In this document: positions 1 to 10,416 of the stretch, in pieces | Layout of the letters: every line of letters begins with the position of its first letter | Numbering within the stretch: the stretch's first letter is position 1 | NCBI RefSeq assembly: GCF_000281045.1 | Contig: NW_008246073.1 | Coordinates: forward strand, 1,201,680-1,228,116 | DNA length: 26,437 nt | Direction: 5' to 3' | From: Saprolegnia diclina VS20 | Lineage: Eukaryota; Oomycota; Saprolegniomycetes; Saprolegniales; Saprolegniaceae | Position numbers and translations under genes: made by a program | Notes under the pieces: model-generated | Database searches by the model: none | What the model saw: the letters and a program-made list of their open reading frames with translations, nothing else | Told to the model about the DNA's origin: nothing

Positions 1-2347
1 TTTGTCTGGTTGAGAAAATCGAAAAATGACAGCGTGCGTCAGCGGACCTCGAATCGGCGCCTGCACTTTCTACCTGCGACTGTGGTAGACAAAGTGGGAT
101 GAGTTGTTTCGCACCGGCCACGGACACGGGTGCGTGTTGGATGACCACCACCGCTGGAATCGTCGGCATTGCAACTGCGTAGCGCATCCTTGAACGAAGC
201 TCGTGGGTATGTTCTCGGCGACTAACTACAAGAGCTGCCTAGTAGATCGATAGCACAGGTATACCAAGCTGGCGTGGACCGCTAAGCCGTCGGAATGCAT
301 ACCAAATCTAGCCTCAGACACGTCAACGGTGATGCTCCGAGATTGTTTCCAGGACGACCATACGGCAATGTACCCGCCGTACATTCTGTACGTCCAATTA
401 TATTGTATGTAGAACAAACAATGTACTGTACAAGCGTACGTACAGAAGCCATCGACAGATGGTGCGTTTCATCTCGAGCAGATGGGCCACAGTGCCATCG
501 TGGACCGAGATCACCAAGCCCTTGATGTCCCTTGTTGGCTTGCGTTGGCAGGGTTTTACTGGCGTAGGACAGGAACAGTGTAGGACATCGGCGACCACCC
601 TGCAGGAAGAAGAACTTGTTGTCGCGACACATGGCGTGTCATGCAACAAAAATCCAAAATCTAGTGCCGTTTGAGGGTAAATGGCGCGGCGCATCATCGA
701 ATTGGGCACTTCCAGGACCAGCGTGTTCCTCTGAATCCAGTGAAAAACACAAGTAATCTATGGGAATGAGAGTATTGCCCACCAAGCAATTGCCTCTGCA
801 GCGGATTTATAGCCCGTACGAAAGAAGCCGAGACGAAATGTGAAGCCATGCGCGGTCTGACGCGCCGGGAAACCTGACGCGCCGTGAAACTGGCAAATGA
901 ATCCAACGTGCGATGAAAATTGCTGGTGGACTAGAACTACGACAAGACGCTCGTTTGCTCCTTACGGTGTGCTGCACTAGTAGTGGAGAGACGACGACAA
1001 CTCGTTCGGCGTCTCACGCCATCTCTACGAGCCTTACTCTGTGTAAAGCAAGTCCAATAAATCCAGGAGACGACCGATCGTGCATCTCAGACCTTTGGTG
1101 CTGCGTAGTCGACTCATTGTCAACTAATGTACGATGGTACAACGTTCTGCTTTTACAATACTAGTAGTAGGCTTTATCTTTCCAGCGGCCACCGAGATGC
1201 TAACCGAGTCAACGTCGTCTCGGTCAGTGTGCTATCGACGCAGGTTATTCTGCCCAGGAGCACAATCAAAGTGAGCACGAACGTGCCCAGTACGGTGCTC
1301 TTATATACCCTTGTTGACAGGTACTAGTGGCACCTACCGTACACGTGGAAGGCGTCTCCACTGCGAAAAGCATGTTCGCCAGCCAACAGCGGCGAGGCAC
1401 ACGTACAAGACGTCATTTCCACCAAGTTTTCCCAGCTGCAGCTCGCTTCCGGTCCGAGTGTCGTTCTAAGCACTTGCACCTTGTGTCGCCCATGTGTCTT
1501 TTGTTGTCTGCACGTTTCGTACCGGCCAAAGCCCGTCCTCCGATATTCGTGTGCAATGATCGCCCTTTTGGTCCAGCCCTGCTTTTAGCCAATGCTGTCT
1601 CTACACCAGTCTACAACTCGGTCTGAAAGTGTTTCCGCTGCAACTACGTACATCTCGACGCGCTTTGATCTGGACCCACGGCCCGCGTTGGAGTACCAAA
1701 CCACCCACAAAAATGCGAATGGTCACGACGCTTTCCTTCGCAGCGGCTTGTGCAGGACAGTCTCGACACGCATGAATGAGAAAGCGAACCGTCGTTGGTT
1801 GCTCTTGGCAGAGTCGATCCAATGTTATATACTTCCGAACAGTGTACAAACCACACAGCTTGTCGTGCGAGACGCCAGTGGGCGAAAAGAGGCAGTCTCG
1901 AGGCAGCGCAAGCAAGTATTATACATGTGAGCGCTCGCGCACTCTCTGCCTCACAAGGAAGGTTGCCATCCACACAATAGCATCTCGCCGACACTATGGG
2001 AAGCACTCGCCATACAAAAAAGAGAGGCGGTTGTTCGACGAACAGGACTCGTAGACTGCCTGAATCCGTTGAACCTCCTGTTGACGGGACCTGCACTCAG
2101 CGCCACACAAGCAGCGCTACGGTCTCGCCTGCTGGTGCCGCAAATGGAGGCAAAGATCTGGGACGCTCCTTATTGCTCGGTACGAGGCCCGCCACGTCAC
2201 AAGATCCCACTGTTGGGCCCACATCTCTGCGCGACGATTGGTCCCCTTCTAGATCAAGCCCGCCTCGAGCTTCGAGCCTCTACCGTCCCTCACTCGTAGC
2301 GACGCGAGCTGCGCCAGCAGCAACCGTTTGACGCAGCGTCCACAGAG
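1..2347. other. Long stretch with no recognisable gene
   Basis: About 2.3 kb in which I see no protein I recognise. The open frames on both strands are short (up to about 150 codons), mostly open at GTG or TTG, and have amino-acid compositions rich in Cys, Arg, Ser and His without motifs. I could not build a phase-consistent exon chain as was possible elsewhere. The stretch has several GTAC-rich patches around 370-440 and one short tandem repeat at 857-890. It could be intergenic DNA, decayed mobile DNA or host an RNA gene; nothing in the sequence decides. Confidence 0.5.
857..890. repeat. Tandem duplication of a 17-base unit
   Basis: Two adjacent copies of a 17-base unit (857-873 and 874-890) that read CTGACGCGCCGGGAAAC and the same with one G-to-T change. 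It lies outside any gene I can support. A recent local duplication is the simplest explanation. Confidence 0.85.
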
Positions 2348-2502
2348 ATGCTTTGTGGCGGACTCATCTTCGCTCACAGTAATCGTGCTGCTTCCTGCGC
2401 GCTGTGGCGGCGGCGAGTCCAGTGGCCTACGCTGCAACGCGGCGTAACCCATGTGGACAACCACGTGGTATATTACTCATTGCGTGACATGCGTACTCGG
2501 AG

Positions 2503-2508
2503 TTTATA
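2503..2508 (+). promoter_or_regulatory. TATA-like element before the first small gene
   Basis: TTTATA lies 62 bases upstream of the ATG at 2570, a distance compatible with a TATA box and a short 5-prime leader. The call rests on position and sequence only. Confidence 0.35.
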
Positions 2509-2569
2509 TCGGCGCCTTCGTCCTGCACGGCGCCAGTCATTCTTGAATTCACTCGGCGCGGCCGCAATC

Positions 2570-2992
2570 ATGGGCCTCTTCACGGCCTGCTACCGCGAGT
2601 CCTCGGCCATCATTGCCCCCGCGCCCCGTGCTCTCAACGAATGTCTCTGTGACGTGGCGACCGCTAAGCTCGAGGCCAAGCTCGGACGTGCCTCCGCGGT
2701 CCTCCCGCCCCCCAGCGTGCCTCGCATCCGGCACAAGTTCATCGAGCCCTCGCGCCGGTCCAGGTCGATCGTCGGTGGCCGCAAGGTGCCGCTCTTGCCG
2801 CATGAAATCTACGACGCCAAGACCGACGCCCTCTACCGCAACGTCCTCTGCGCTGTGCCCGAAGACGACCGCGCGCGCTGCGACCACTGCGAAGAGGCGC
2901 TCCTCTTCAACAAAACCGCGTCGGTCGTCTGGATTGCGCTCACGCTCGTGCGCCGCCCCCGGTCGCTGCCCAACGTCGAGACCCACCTGTGA
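2570..2992 (+). CDS. Small cysteine-containing protein, paralogue A (unknown function)
   Basis: Single-exon gene of 140 aa ending in TGA. I do not recognise the family. The reading frame is open further upstream, but I chose the ATG at 2570 because the protein then begins MGLFTACYRESSAI, which aligns with the start MGFFTSCFRESSAI of the gene at 3875. The conserved C-terminal half has VGGRKVP, a VLCAVPEDD block, a CDHC (CxxC) pair at about residues 107-110, and VVWIALT. With the preceding Cys of VLCAVPEDD this could bind a metal, but a fourth ligand is not obvious. Gly2 followed by Cys7 suggests N-myristoylation plus palmitoylation, which is inference. There is no transmembrane segment. Codons strongly favour C or G at position three, as in the other real genes. 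Confidence 0.75.
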   Translation: MGLFTACYRESSAIIAPAPRALNECLCDVATAKLEAKLGRASAVLPPPSVPRIRHKFIEPSRRSRSIVGGRKVPLLPHEIYDAKTDALYRNVLCAVPEDDRARCDHCEEALLFNKTASVVWIALTLVRRPRSLPNVETHL

Positions 2993-3818
2993 AGCACACA
3001 CCATATCTTATTTAAATCATTTTCATGTTCACTTCTGTGTTGCTACTTTGTACTGCATGGAGTACAGTGTACAGGTTGCTGCTCAAAACAATGTGTAATC
3101 GGGCCTTGCCTGCTACGAATGTCGAGCACAGTGCACTGCGCTGGGTGGCAAGGTGCTCTACCAAGGTCCCATTCCGGGATGGCTCTGGGTCTCGTCATCT
3201 GCGCTGGCTGCGGCAAGGGCCGTATTGGCTTGGTACGAACACGATTCATACATGGTTCGGTGAATATACCATTATCCATCTATCCAAACGGCCGGATACA
3301 ACAACTGGATAGTTCGATGGCATAGAATCCTGCGGCCACGGAGCACGGACTTCGTTGCAATAATGTCGACAAACATACTCTCCGTCCTGCGATGGAACAG
3401 TGCCATCTCCTACGCATGCATAGAACATCATGTACTGTAGAAGAGCCGATGACGCTGTCGTGAAGCTCTTATCGTCGCCGCTCTACCTCCAGCGCCCACA
3501 CGTATCCGGACGGCACTGCCAGCACCGTGCCACGTCATCGCTCTGTTTCCACCAATCATGCGTCAAAGATTGTGGAATGCATCCAACGTTGGCGTTTGAT
3601 TGGTGCATCAAATGGGACGTCAACGCTCGCCATGCGCACTGTTGGCAGCCTACGAGTGGCGCCGCTTGGCGCCTCTAGCCTTGACGCAGGGGCCACGAAT
3701 ATGTATATATATACGCGAGCACTAACATCTTAGACGCTCGAATAGGTCTTTGGCGAGCGCCTGTCTTTCGAGGCGTCGTTGCACAGTCCGCTAGCACGTC
3801 GTAGTAACGCGCGACACC
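2993..3818. other. Intergenic region between the two small paralogues
   Basis: About 0.8 kb without a supportable coding exon. It carries the probable 3-prime end of the gene ending at 2992. In its right half are promoter-like elements for the next gene: CCAAT near 3552, an inverted CCAAT (ATTGG) near 3599 and a TATA run at 3704. Short ORFs around 3025-3330 and 3430-3730 have no recognisable motif and start at non-ATG codons or lack codon bias. Confidence 0.5.
3704..3713 (+). promoter_or_regulatory. TATA box
   Basis: A perfect TATATATATA run in otherwise GC-rich DNA, about 115 bases before the ATG at 3819 and 170 before the ATG at 3875. It is preceded by a CCAAT and an inverted CCAAT roughly 100-150 bases upstream. 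This fits a conventional core promoter for the second small paralogue. Confidence 0.5.
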
Positions 3819-3821
3819 ATG

Positions 3822-3873
3822 GTGAGTAGCGATGGCGCGCTGGCGTTGGCGCGTTGCATTTTTGAATTTGCAG
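3822..3873 (+). other. Probable 5-prime leader intron
   Basis: GTGAGT immediately follows an ATG at 3819-3821, and a T-rich tract leads to TTTGCAG at 3867-3873, two bases before the ATG used by the downstream protein. The 52-base length matches introns elsewhere in the window. If spliced, the upstream ATG is joined one base out of frame with the protein start, so it would act as a short overlapping upstream ORF. If transcription starts after 3819 the element may be irrelevant. No transcript evidence is available here. Confidence 0.4.
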
Positions 3874-3874
3874 C

Positions 3875-4324
3875 ATGGGCTTTTTCACGAGCTGCTTCCG
3901 CGAGTCGTCGGCGATCATGCCAACGTCGCTCATGCGCGACTGCGTCTGCCGCGGCACCTCGTCGTCCAAGCGGCTCCTGCGGTCAACCTCGGCGCTCTTC
4001 AAGTTTCGCGACGGAAGCAGCGACGAAGTCGATTTGAACATCAAGGCCCAGATCCGCCACCGCTTTGTCGAGTGGCCTGCCGCACGCACCAACGTGACGG
4101 TCGTCGGCGGGCGCCGCGTCCCCTTTACGCCCGAAGACCTCTACCACGCCAAGATGGAATTGCACCAGCGCAGCGTGCTCTGCGCCGTGCCCGAAGACGA
4201 CCACGTGCGGTGCGAGTACTGCGAGGAGCCCATTCAATTCACAAAGGCCGCAGCGGTTGTGTGGATCGCACTGACACAGGTACAGCGCCCGCTGCCGTTG
4301 GACGACGAGCGCTGCATGGCATAG
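3875..4324 (+). CDS. Small cysteine-containing protein, paralogue B (unknown function)
   Basis: Intact 149-aa frame, ATG to TAG, clearly related to the gene at 2570. Shared blocks are the N-terminus MGFFTSCFRESSAI, IRHRFVE, VVGGRRVP, VLCAVPEDD followed by CEYC, and VVWIALT near the C-terminus. Position 6 is Ser and position 7 Cys, so the N-terminus fits N-myristoylation with adjacent palmitoylation better than paralogue A; a peripheral membrane protein is a reasonable inference. The middle (residues about 20-55) differs completely between paralogues and is Ser-rich here. Same strand and 0.9 kb spacing indicate a tandem duplication. Function is unknown. Confidence 0.8.
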   Translation: MGFFTSCFRESSAIMPTSLMRDCVCRGTSSSKRLLRSTSALFKFRDGSSDEVDLNIKAQIRHRFVEWPAARTNVTVVGGRRVPFTPEDLYHAKMELHQRSVLCAVPEDDHVRCEYCEEPIQFTKAAAVVWIALTQVQRPLPLDDERCMA

Positions 4325-4945
4325 CTCCTGCCTCTAATTTATCAACAACCCACTCGCCCCCGTCGCGAGTACTACACACACATTGGCCTATTAGGACACC
4401 CTTAGGAATGAAATGAATGCAAATAGACTGTCCGCCATGACTTCACTGACTAGAGTTGGCTCACTTTTCTGCACGCTGGAGAGGCAACACACCTTGTCTG
4501 CAATGATGCAAGACACGTTTCGCTCGACCGTGCGTGGATAGGCATTGCGCATCGGCATAACTGCTGTCGCCACAAGGCAGTCCGTCGCTTCGTTCGCACC
4601 ATGCAACAGAGCAGGGTCGAGTTCGAACCCCGCAAGTCACATCATATCGTGCGTAAGTGGAGGTGTCGACAGCTGTGGCGAGAGCCCTTTGTAGCCGTAG
4701 GACGCCAAATAAACATCCTCGGCTGCAACACGTGTGACTGCGTCTACAGAGGTTGCCGAATCCAACAGGCGCGGCGACCGTAGCTTCCCGCCCCTTGTTA
4801 CGAGCGAGGGGTGTCCCATGCCTCATGCGGGACAGGATTATCCGATTGGAAACGATAGATAGTTGGATACGAGTTGGATCGATACCGGGTAGAGAGGATG
4901 CATCGCAAGACCACAAAACAGTCGTCGTTGCAACCATTTTTCAAA
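4325..4945. other. Intergenic region with a promoter-like block
   Basis: About 620 bases without a supportable gene, between the small + gene and the 3-prime end of the large - gene. At 4830-4895 there is a cluster of GATTGG, GGATACG, GGATCGATAC and CCGATTGG-like words resembling sequence upstream of other genes here, but no + strand coding exon follows; the long + frame from 4874 is antisense to armadillo codons. Confidence 0.4.
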
Positions 4946-7900
4946 TTACTGCCGCCAGCGCGGCCGGGCGTCGCCGACGAGGTCCAGCACGGTCTGCGCC
5001 TTGTCGCGCACATGCCGGTCGTTGGCGCCACAGAGCCGCACGACCGTCTCGGTCGCGCCGTCGCAGTGGGCAAAGACGCTCTTCTGCGAGTCCAAAACGC
5101 ACAGATTCGTGAGCCACTGCAGCGCGAGTGCAACGACCGGCGCGTCGATTTCGGTGGCGGCAAGCACCGCAATGCAAATGCGGAGGTGGTCGCACGCGCT
5201 GGCAAAGGGCGCGTCGTAGCTCAAGCCCGTGAGCGCGCGCACCGCGTGTTCGACGGCGCCCGCGTTCGCCTCGCGCTGCGGCGCAACCGCGAAGTCCTCG
5301 CAGAGCTGAACAAAGAGGTCGATCCATCGCTGCTGTGGGTCGGCGAGGACCGCGGCGCGGTTCTCGGGGTGGTAAAACAACACGTTGGCGACAATCGTCA
5401 GGACGTGGACGCGGACGCGGCCAGCCGGTTGGGTGGCGTAGACGTAGAGCTTGGGCAAATGCAGCGCGAGCCGCGTTTGGTTGTCGCGGTGCCAGCTCAG
5501 TTGAATAAGCGCCCAGCTCACTTGCAGCGGCAGTTCGTCGTCGTCGAGGCCCACGCGCGACTCGGTCTGGTGCTCACTGCGGTGGCTTGAAATAGATGGT
5601 ATCTCGTCGGGTAAAAAGGCCAGGAGAAGCTCGATCGCGTCGTTATCACCGAGCCACGCGCGGAGCGCATCGTCCATCGCCAAGTGCCCGAGCACCATGA
5701 CGGCCGCGAGCTGCACCGTGGTGAAGGGCGACCCGCAGAGCTGGAGGCACAGCGTCACGTACGTCTCGGGCGCCTTGGCGCAGAGCGACCGGAACCCGTT
5801 GGCGCAGCTCTCCATGACGTGGACGAGCACGGTGGCAATGTTGCCTTGGATGCAATCGAGCTTGTTGTCTTCGACCGCGTCGCTCAAGTACGGCGCTTGG
5901 GCGAGTTCGAGAAGCTGCAGGATGCCGTCGCTGTGGAGCAAGGCAAAGCCGACGCCTTCGTGGCGCTGGCTCAAGCTCGCGAGTGCCGCGGTCGCCACGT
6001 CCAGCACATCGACGTCGCGCTGCGTTTTGCAGCAGTGCAGTAGCATCGGGAGTGCGTCGAGGCGCAACAAGAGCGATTGGTTGGTCACGTTGTTGAACGC
6101 GAGATTGCCGAGCGAATGCAACGCGTGCATTTGCAAAGTGGGCGACGCCGCGGTTTTGCTCAAGTCCAACAGCGTTTGGAGGAAACCCGGGGTACGTCCC
6201 ATGAGGTGGGTGTTGCGCGCGTGGAGGGCTAAAATCGCAATCGATGCCAGTGCGCTCTCGCGAACAGGCGTGGGGTGCCCCGGGCCACAGAGACCGAGCA
6301 AGATGGGGAGCGCGCCGTCCGTGTCGCCGACGGCCAATAGGTTTGTCTCGTTCACGCAGCAGTCGGGGGGCGTCGGGTGGTGCGGCCAGCGCTTTGCCTC
6401 GCGCAACACGTGCAATCGATCGAGGTGCGACTGGTACTTCTCGTGCTCGCGCGGATCTGCACTTACGTTCATCGCTTCGGAACCCATGTCCATGGACGCG
6501 TCAAAGTCGTCGCATTTGGTTTCTTCCAGCACAACGTACGCTTCTTTTGTGAGCACTTGCACCCAGTTGTGCCACACTATGACCAATATGGCCACTAGTT
6601 TGGTGCGAATAGACAACGTACTCGTCTTGGCTCGCCATCCCACGTAGCGCTGGGACTGGGGCTGGTTCCACGCGATTTTACCGAGCGACGCGGTCGCGAG
6701 CGTGCGCAGATCGGCCGCGACACTCGGTGCCTTGCACAGCGCGACAAGAATCTATGTATCAAGTTGATAATACTCGGCACACGGATACGACGGGGGTACG
6801 GGAATGACCGACGCGTCCCGCAGGGCGTCGTTGGCGTGGCCGCAGAGGTGTGCAACCCCCTGAAGGAAAAAGCGCACAAGGTGCTGTGCATTTGCCAGCA
6901 GCAGCTGCACGCTCACGCGCTGGTGCCAGATCTCACGCCGCAAATGTCGCTGGTCTTTTCGGTGTTCTTGGACTTTGGCTTCGAGGTCGCGCTGGTACTT
7001 GAGCTACGGACCATGACAGATCCATCATGACAACGTATTCTGACAAACCATGAGATCGTTGCTGGCTTCGATGCACTGCTTGAGTGACATGTTCCACATT
7101 TCCAGTCGGTGGATCTTGCTCAGTTGGTTGACGATGCGCGCTTGCATGTCGTTGATTTCAGCGGCACGGCGTTTCTCGAGCGCTGCGATGCCAATCAAAA
7201 GGTGTTCGTTGAGCACCTACGATGACTCCAGCACCATTGCGAGGACGGCGTCGTACCTTGTGGTCGGACAGTTCGCACTTGACGGCCTTGAGCCACTGCA
7301 TGCGCAGCGTTGCATCCGCGAGCGTCGCCTCCAGCTTGGTTTCCAGTGCCTACTTGCTGGTAGCGCCTAGCCCAAGGCAACAACGCTGTGCACCTGCCGG
7401 GCCGTCGAGTGCTCAGCAACAAGGTCTTCGATCTGCGCCTCATACGCGGCCTTGATCGCGACAATCTCGGCTTCGAGTCGCTGAATCTCAAGCTTCAAGA
7501 GCCGCAGCGTCTCGACGGTCGTCTTGTCGACGACGCGGTCCACCTAGGAATCGACACTCCTCAATTTTGTCTTGAAGAGACGCCCTACATCCTGCAACAT
7601 GGCGAGGACCGTAGCCTTCTCGTGCTCGACTTGGCGTTGATGCAGCACCGCCATCGCAAGTTCCGCCTGGAGCTTCTCGATCGTCTCTTCCAGACCAAAG
7701 ATGGCCACCGCATGGGCGCTCTGCAGGTCGCGGAGGCGCGCTTCGTAGCGCTGCGCTTGCTGCGTGAGCAGCCACTCGTCGGCTTCAAGCCAAATGGTGT
7801 CGTCGGTGCGCTCGAGTCGTGCAAGGGCACGCCAGCGCGCCTCTCGTTTGTAGTTGAGCGCAATCATCTGCCGCAGCAACACCAATCGCGCAGACGACAT

Positions 7901-10172
7901 GGCAGGCGACGGCGGCAAGCCCGCTTTGGCGAGCATGGCTTGTTCAAGATCGGCCGCGTCGAGCACCTTTCGCTCAGCCTGTGCGTCGTCCCAGAGACTC
8001 TCTGCGTCGCTCTGCAGTAGTGCTTCTTCCTCGAGGCGCATTGTGTGAAAGTGCAGCGCATGCAGTTCGTACGCCATGAGGTCGACAAGGCCCTTCTCTT
8101 CGCGCTCGATTTCGCCGATCGCCGCTTGGATCTTGGCGCAGTAGTAGCTGCACTGGGCGTCCGAGAGGGCCTCGAGTTTGGCTCTCTCGAGCACGTTCAT
8201 GGCTTGCAAGGGCACGCGCTTGGCGGCGTCGAGGCGCGTCTGAAGATCGGCCAAGTCGGTTTGCAGCATGTGGAGCCGCTCTTCCCTACCCCTATTGTGA
8301 CGTGACAGCATCGACTGGATACGCTACCGCGCCGTGCGGTCCACGAGCGACTTGGTGCGCCACACGAGGTACTCGGTCTTCTTGGACCAGAGACCCGCGC
8401 CGCGCTCGACCTCAGCTGCGACGACCGCCTCGTAAAATCCAAGCGTGTCTCGAATCGAGGGCGTTGGCTGGTGCTTGAGCTCGTGCGTCCACTCGCGCAG
8501 CTTGTGCTCGAGCTCCTGCGCCTCTTGCGCGCGCGTGGCGGCCGTGGCATCCCACTTGGCCATGGCTTCGTCGTACACGTCAAAGCGCGACCGGCCGTCC
8601 TCGTCCTCTGCCCATGTACAAATCAAGATTTCACCAAGTATCAACTTGATAGATACCAGGCGCGAGCGATGGCTGCGGTAGCGGTTGCTGCAAAGCTGCG
8701 AGCTCGTCACCACCTATGGCGAGGCTCTCTTCCAGCTCTGCCTTTCGCGCCTCGAGGTTGTCAATGCGCTCGGTCGTGTCGACCACGAGCGCTTCGAGGC
8801 GCTCGCGGAAGGCGTCATGCTTCTCCCACAGCGCGTCTTCTCGCAACACAAACGCCTTGATGTCGGACTGAAGCGTCAGCATGTGCTGGTACGCGGCGTC
8901 CGCGACCTTGTGAAACGTGACAACCGGCACGGCACTCTGCGGCGCGCAGAGCCGCGGTCGGTCCGGGTCCACAGGCGCGATAACTTCGGGCTCGGGCGGC
9001 GCTTCAAACTCGACGGCTTTTCCCACCGGTGATTTCGCCGGCGATTTGCGCCCCGTCTTGAGCTCCTTCTCTTTCGCGAGCTTGGCGTCGGCCTCGGCCT
9101 TGGCTGCTGCGAGCTCGCGCTGCTTCTTTGCAATTTTCTTGCGCTCGGCAGCAATGTAAGCTTGGGCCTCGTCGTCAATGGCTTTGGCCTCGGTACGAAG
9201 GCGGTGCCCCACAACTTTTTGAAGTTGCTGGCTCAGCGTTTCAAGGGCGAGTTGGTCGCCGCGAAGAAGCGCTTCCCGGCGTGCAATATCGTCTCGCTTG
9301 ACTTCAAACTGACGCCGAACGTCGAGCGGATCCAGCGCCTCGGCTTCGGCGTCGCTGTCGTTGTCGTCGTCGTTGACGGGTGCTTGCTCCGTCGCAGCCT
9401 TGTCCGCTTCGACAATGTCGTCTCCACTTGTCCCGGGCTCGATCAGCTGCGTTGTGTATCGCGGCGTGACGTCGGTGAGGAGCGTGAGCACGACACCTTC
9501 ACGCCACGCCATCTTCTTCTTGTCCCAACCGAGTGGCGGTTCGTACGCCATGATGGCCGGCTTTTCCCAGACGCTTTCGCCCGTGATGGCGTTGTAAAAG
9601 TAGCTGCCATCGACGAGCGACCATTGCTTGGCTTGGGCCATGCGCGATACGATCTCGTTGGCCTCCGTCTGGAGCGCGAGCTGCATGTGGGCGGCTGCTG
9701 CTCGAGCGTTCACTTCGGCGGGCGTTGCCGGCAGATCCTTCATGAACGGACGCAGCACCGTGGGCGGTAACACCACATGGGACGGCCATGCATCCGCGAT
9801 CCACTCCTTCTCGGCCGACCGCACTTCCTTTTCTTTGGCCCACTTGGCCAAGAGCGACTTGTTCTTGAGCTGCGCCTCGTGCAGCTGCTTCTGGAAAGCC
9901 AGTGTCGACGCATGATGCGACTGCTTGATGGACACGGCGTTGGTGCGCAGCGTGGTGATGCGCCGCGCGTACTCGTCCAGCTTGGCGGTCCATGATCGCT
10001 CGGCCGCCACCATTACATCTACCAACTGCTCCAAAGGCGTGCGTGGTGGTGCAACGACGGGAATGTTCTCCACTACTTCTTCAGAGGCCTCGTTTGGTGC
10101 ATTGTCGTCGCTGGCGGAAGGCGGTGGCATGGCAGCGTCCGTCGTCGGCGCGTCGAGCGATGTCGGCTCCAT
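4946..10172 (-). CDS. WW / coiled-coil / armadillo-repeat protein, nine exons
   Basis: Predicted 1622 aa. Exons in transcription order: 10172-8657, 8607-8328, 8285-7589, 7543-7394, 7349-7257, 7216-7049, 7003-6800, 6751-6622, 6576-4946. The eight introns are 40-49 bases; seven end TAG. Summed exons are 4869 bases, divisible by three, and every junction keeps frame. Residues 184-205 form a WW domain (WSLVDGSYFYNAITGESVWE, with both Trp and the YFYN core). Residues about 280-480 and 510-1000 are Glu/Lys/Arg/Ala-rich coiled coil. From about residue 1015 an armadillo array begins; the splice at 6800/6751 joins ASVIP to ILVALC to make a textbook repeat start, and repeats run to near the TAA. The upstream frame opens at TTG, so I chose ATG 10172; ATTGG boxes near 10213 and 10247 support it. 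A scaffold, possibly cytoskeletal or flagellar, is inference. The upstream gene on - ends 244 bases away. Confidence 0.75.
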
Positions 10173-10416
10173 CGGCGCGGTTGACGACCGTTCAAGATTC
10201 GTAATTACCCAATCAAACGACGCCCCAAGTTGTCCGGATGCCAATTGAAAGATACGCTACCTGCACCCTTTCCTTGAAAAAGTGCTCAAGACACAACTGA
10301 CAACATTGTACAATCTTGTTTCTTGCATTCCTGTATTACACAAGACGTCTTTTGTAGTGGTATAATATATGATTGCCTACGCGAGTATCCTCTGAAACTC
10401 CGTCCCTAGTCTTGTT

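Noticed and set aside
1644-2096. 150-codon minus-strand frame
   Set aside because: Cys/Arg/Ser-rich composition without motif, non-ATG opening and overlapping equal-length frames on the other strand.
4618-4640. tRNA-like B-box GAGTTCGAACCCC
   Set aside because: No flanking five-base T-stem, anticodon arm or acceptor stem can be paired on either strand.
6577-6643. Independent armadillo gene starting at 6643
   Set aside because: The start there is GTG, and the first residues are intron sequence; removing a 45-base intron links the exon in phase to upstream armadillo codons.
5697-6647. 316-codon + strand frame over the armadillo exons
   Set aside because: It is the antisense of well-supported armadillo codons; GC-rich third positions keep antisense frames open.
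10173-10244. Start of the WW/coiled-coil gene at 10244
   Set aside because: That codon is TTG. A TAG acceptor-like site at about 10256 leaves an upstream exon possible, but none in phase was found, so ATG 10172 was preferred.
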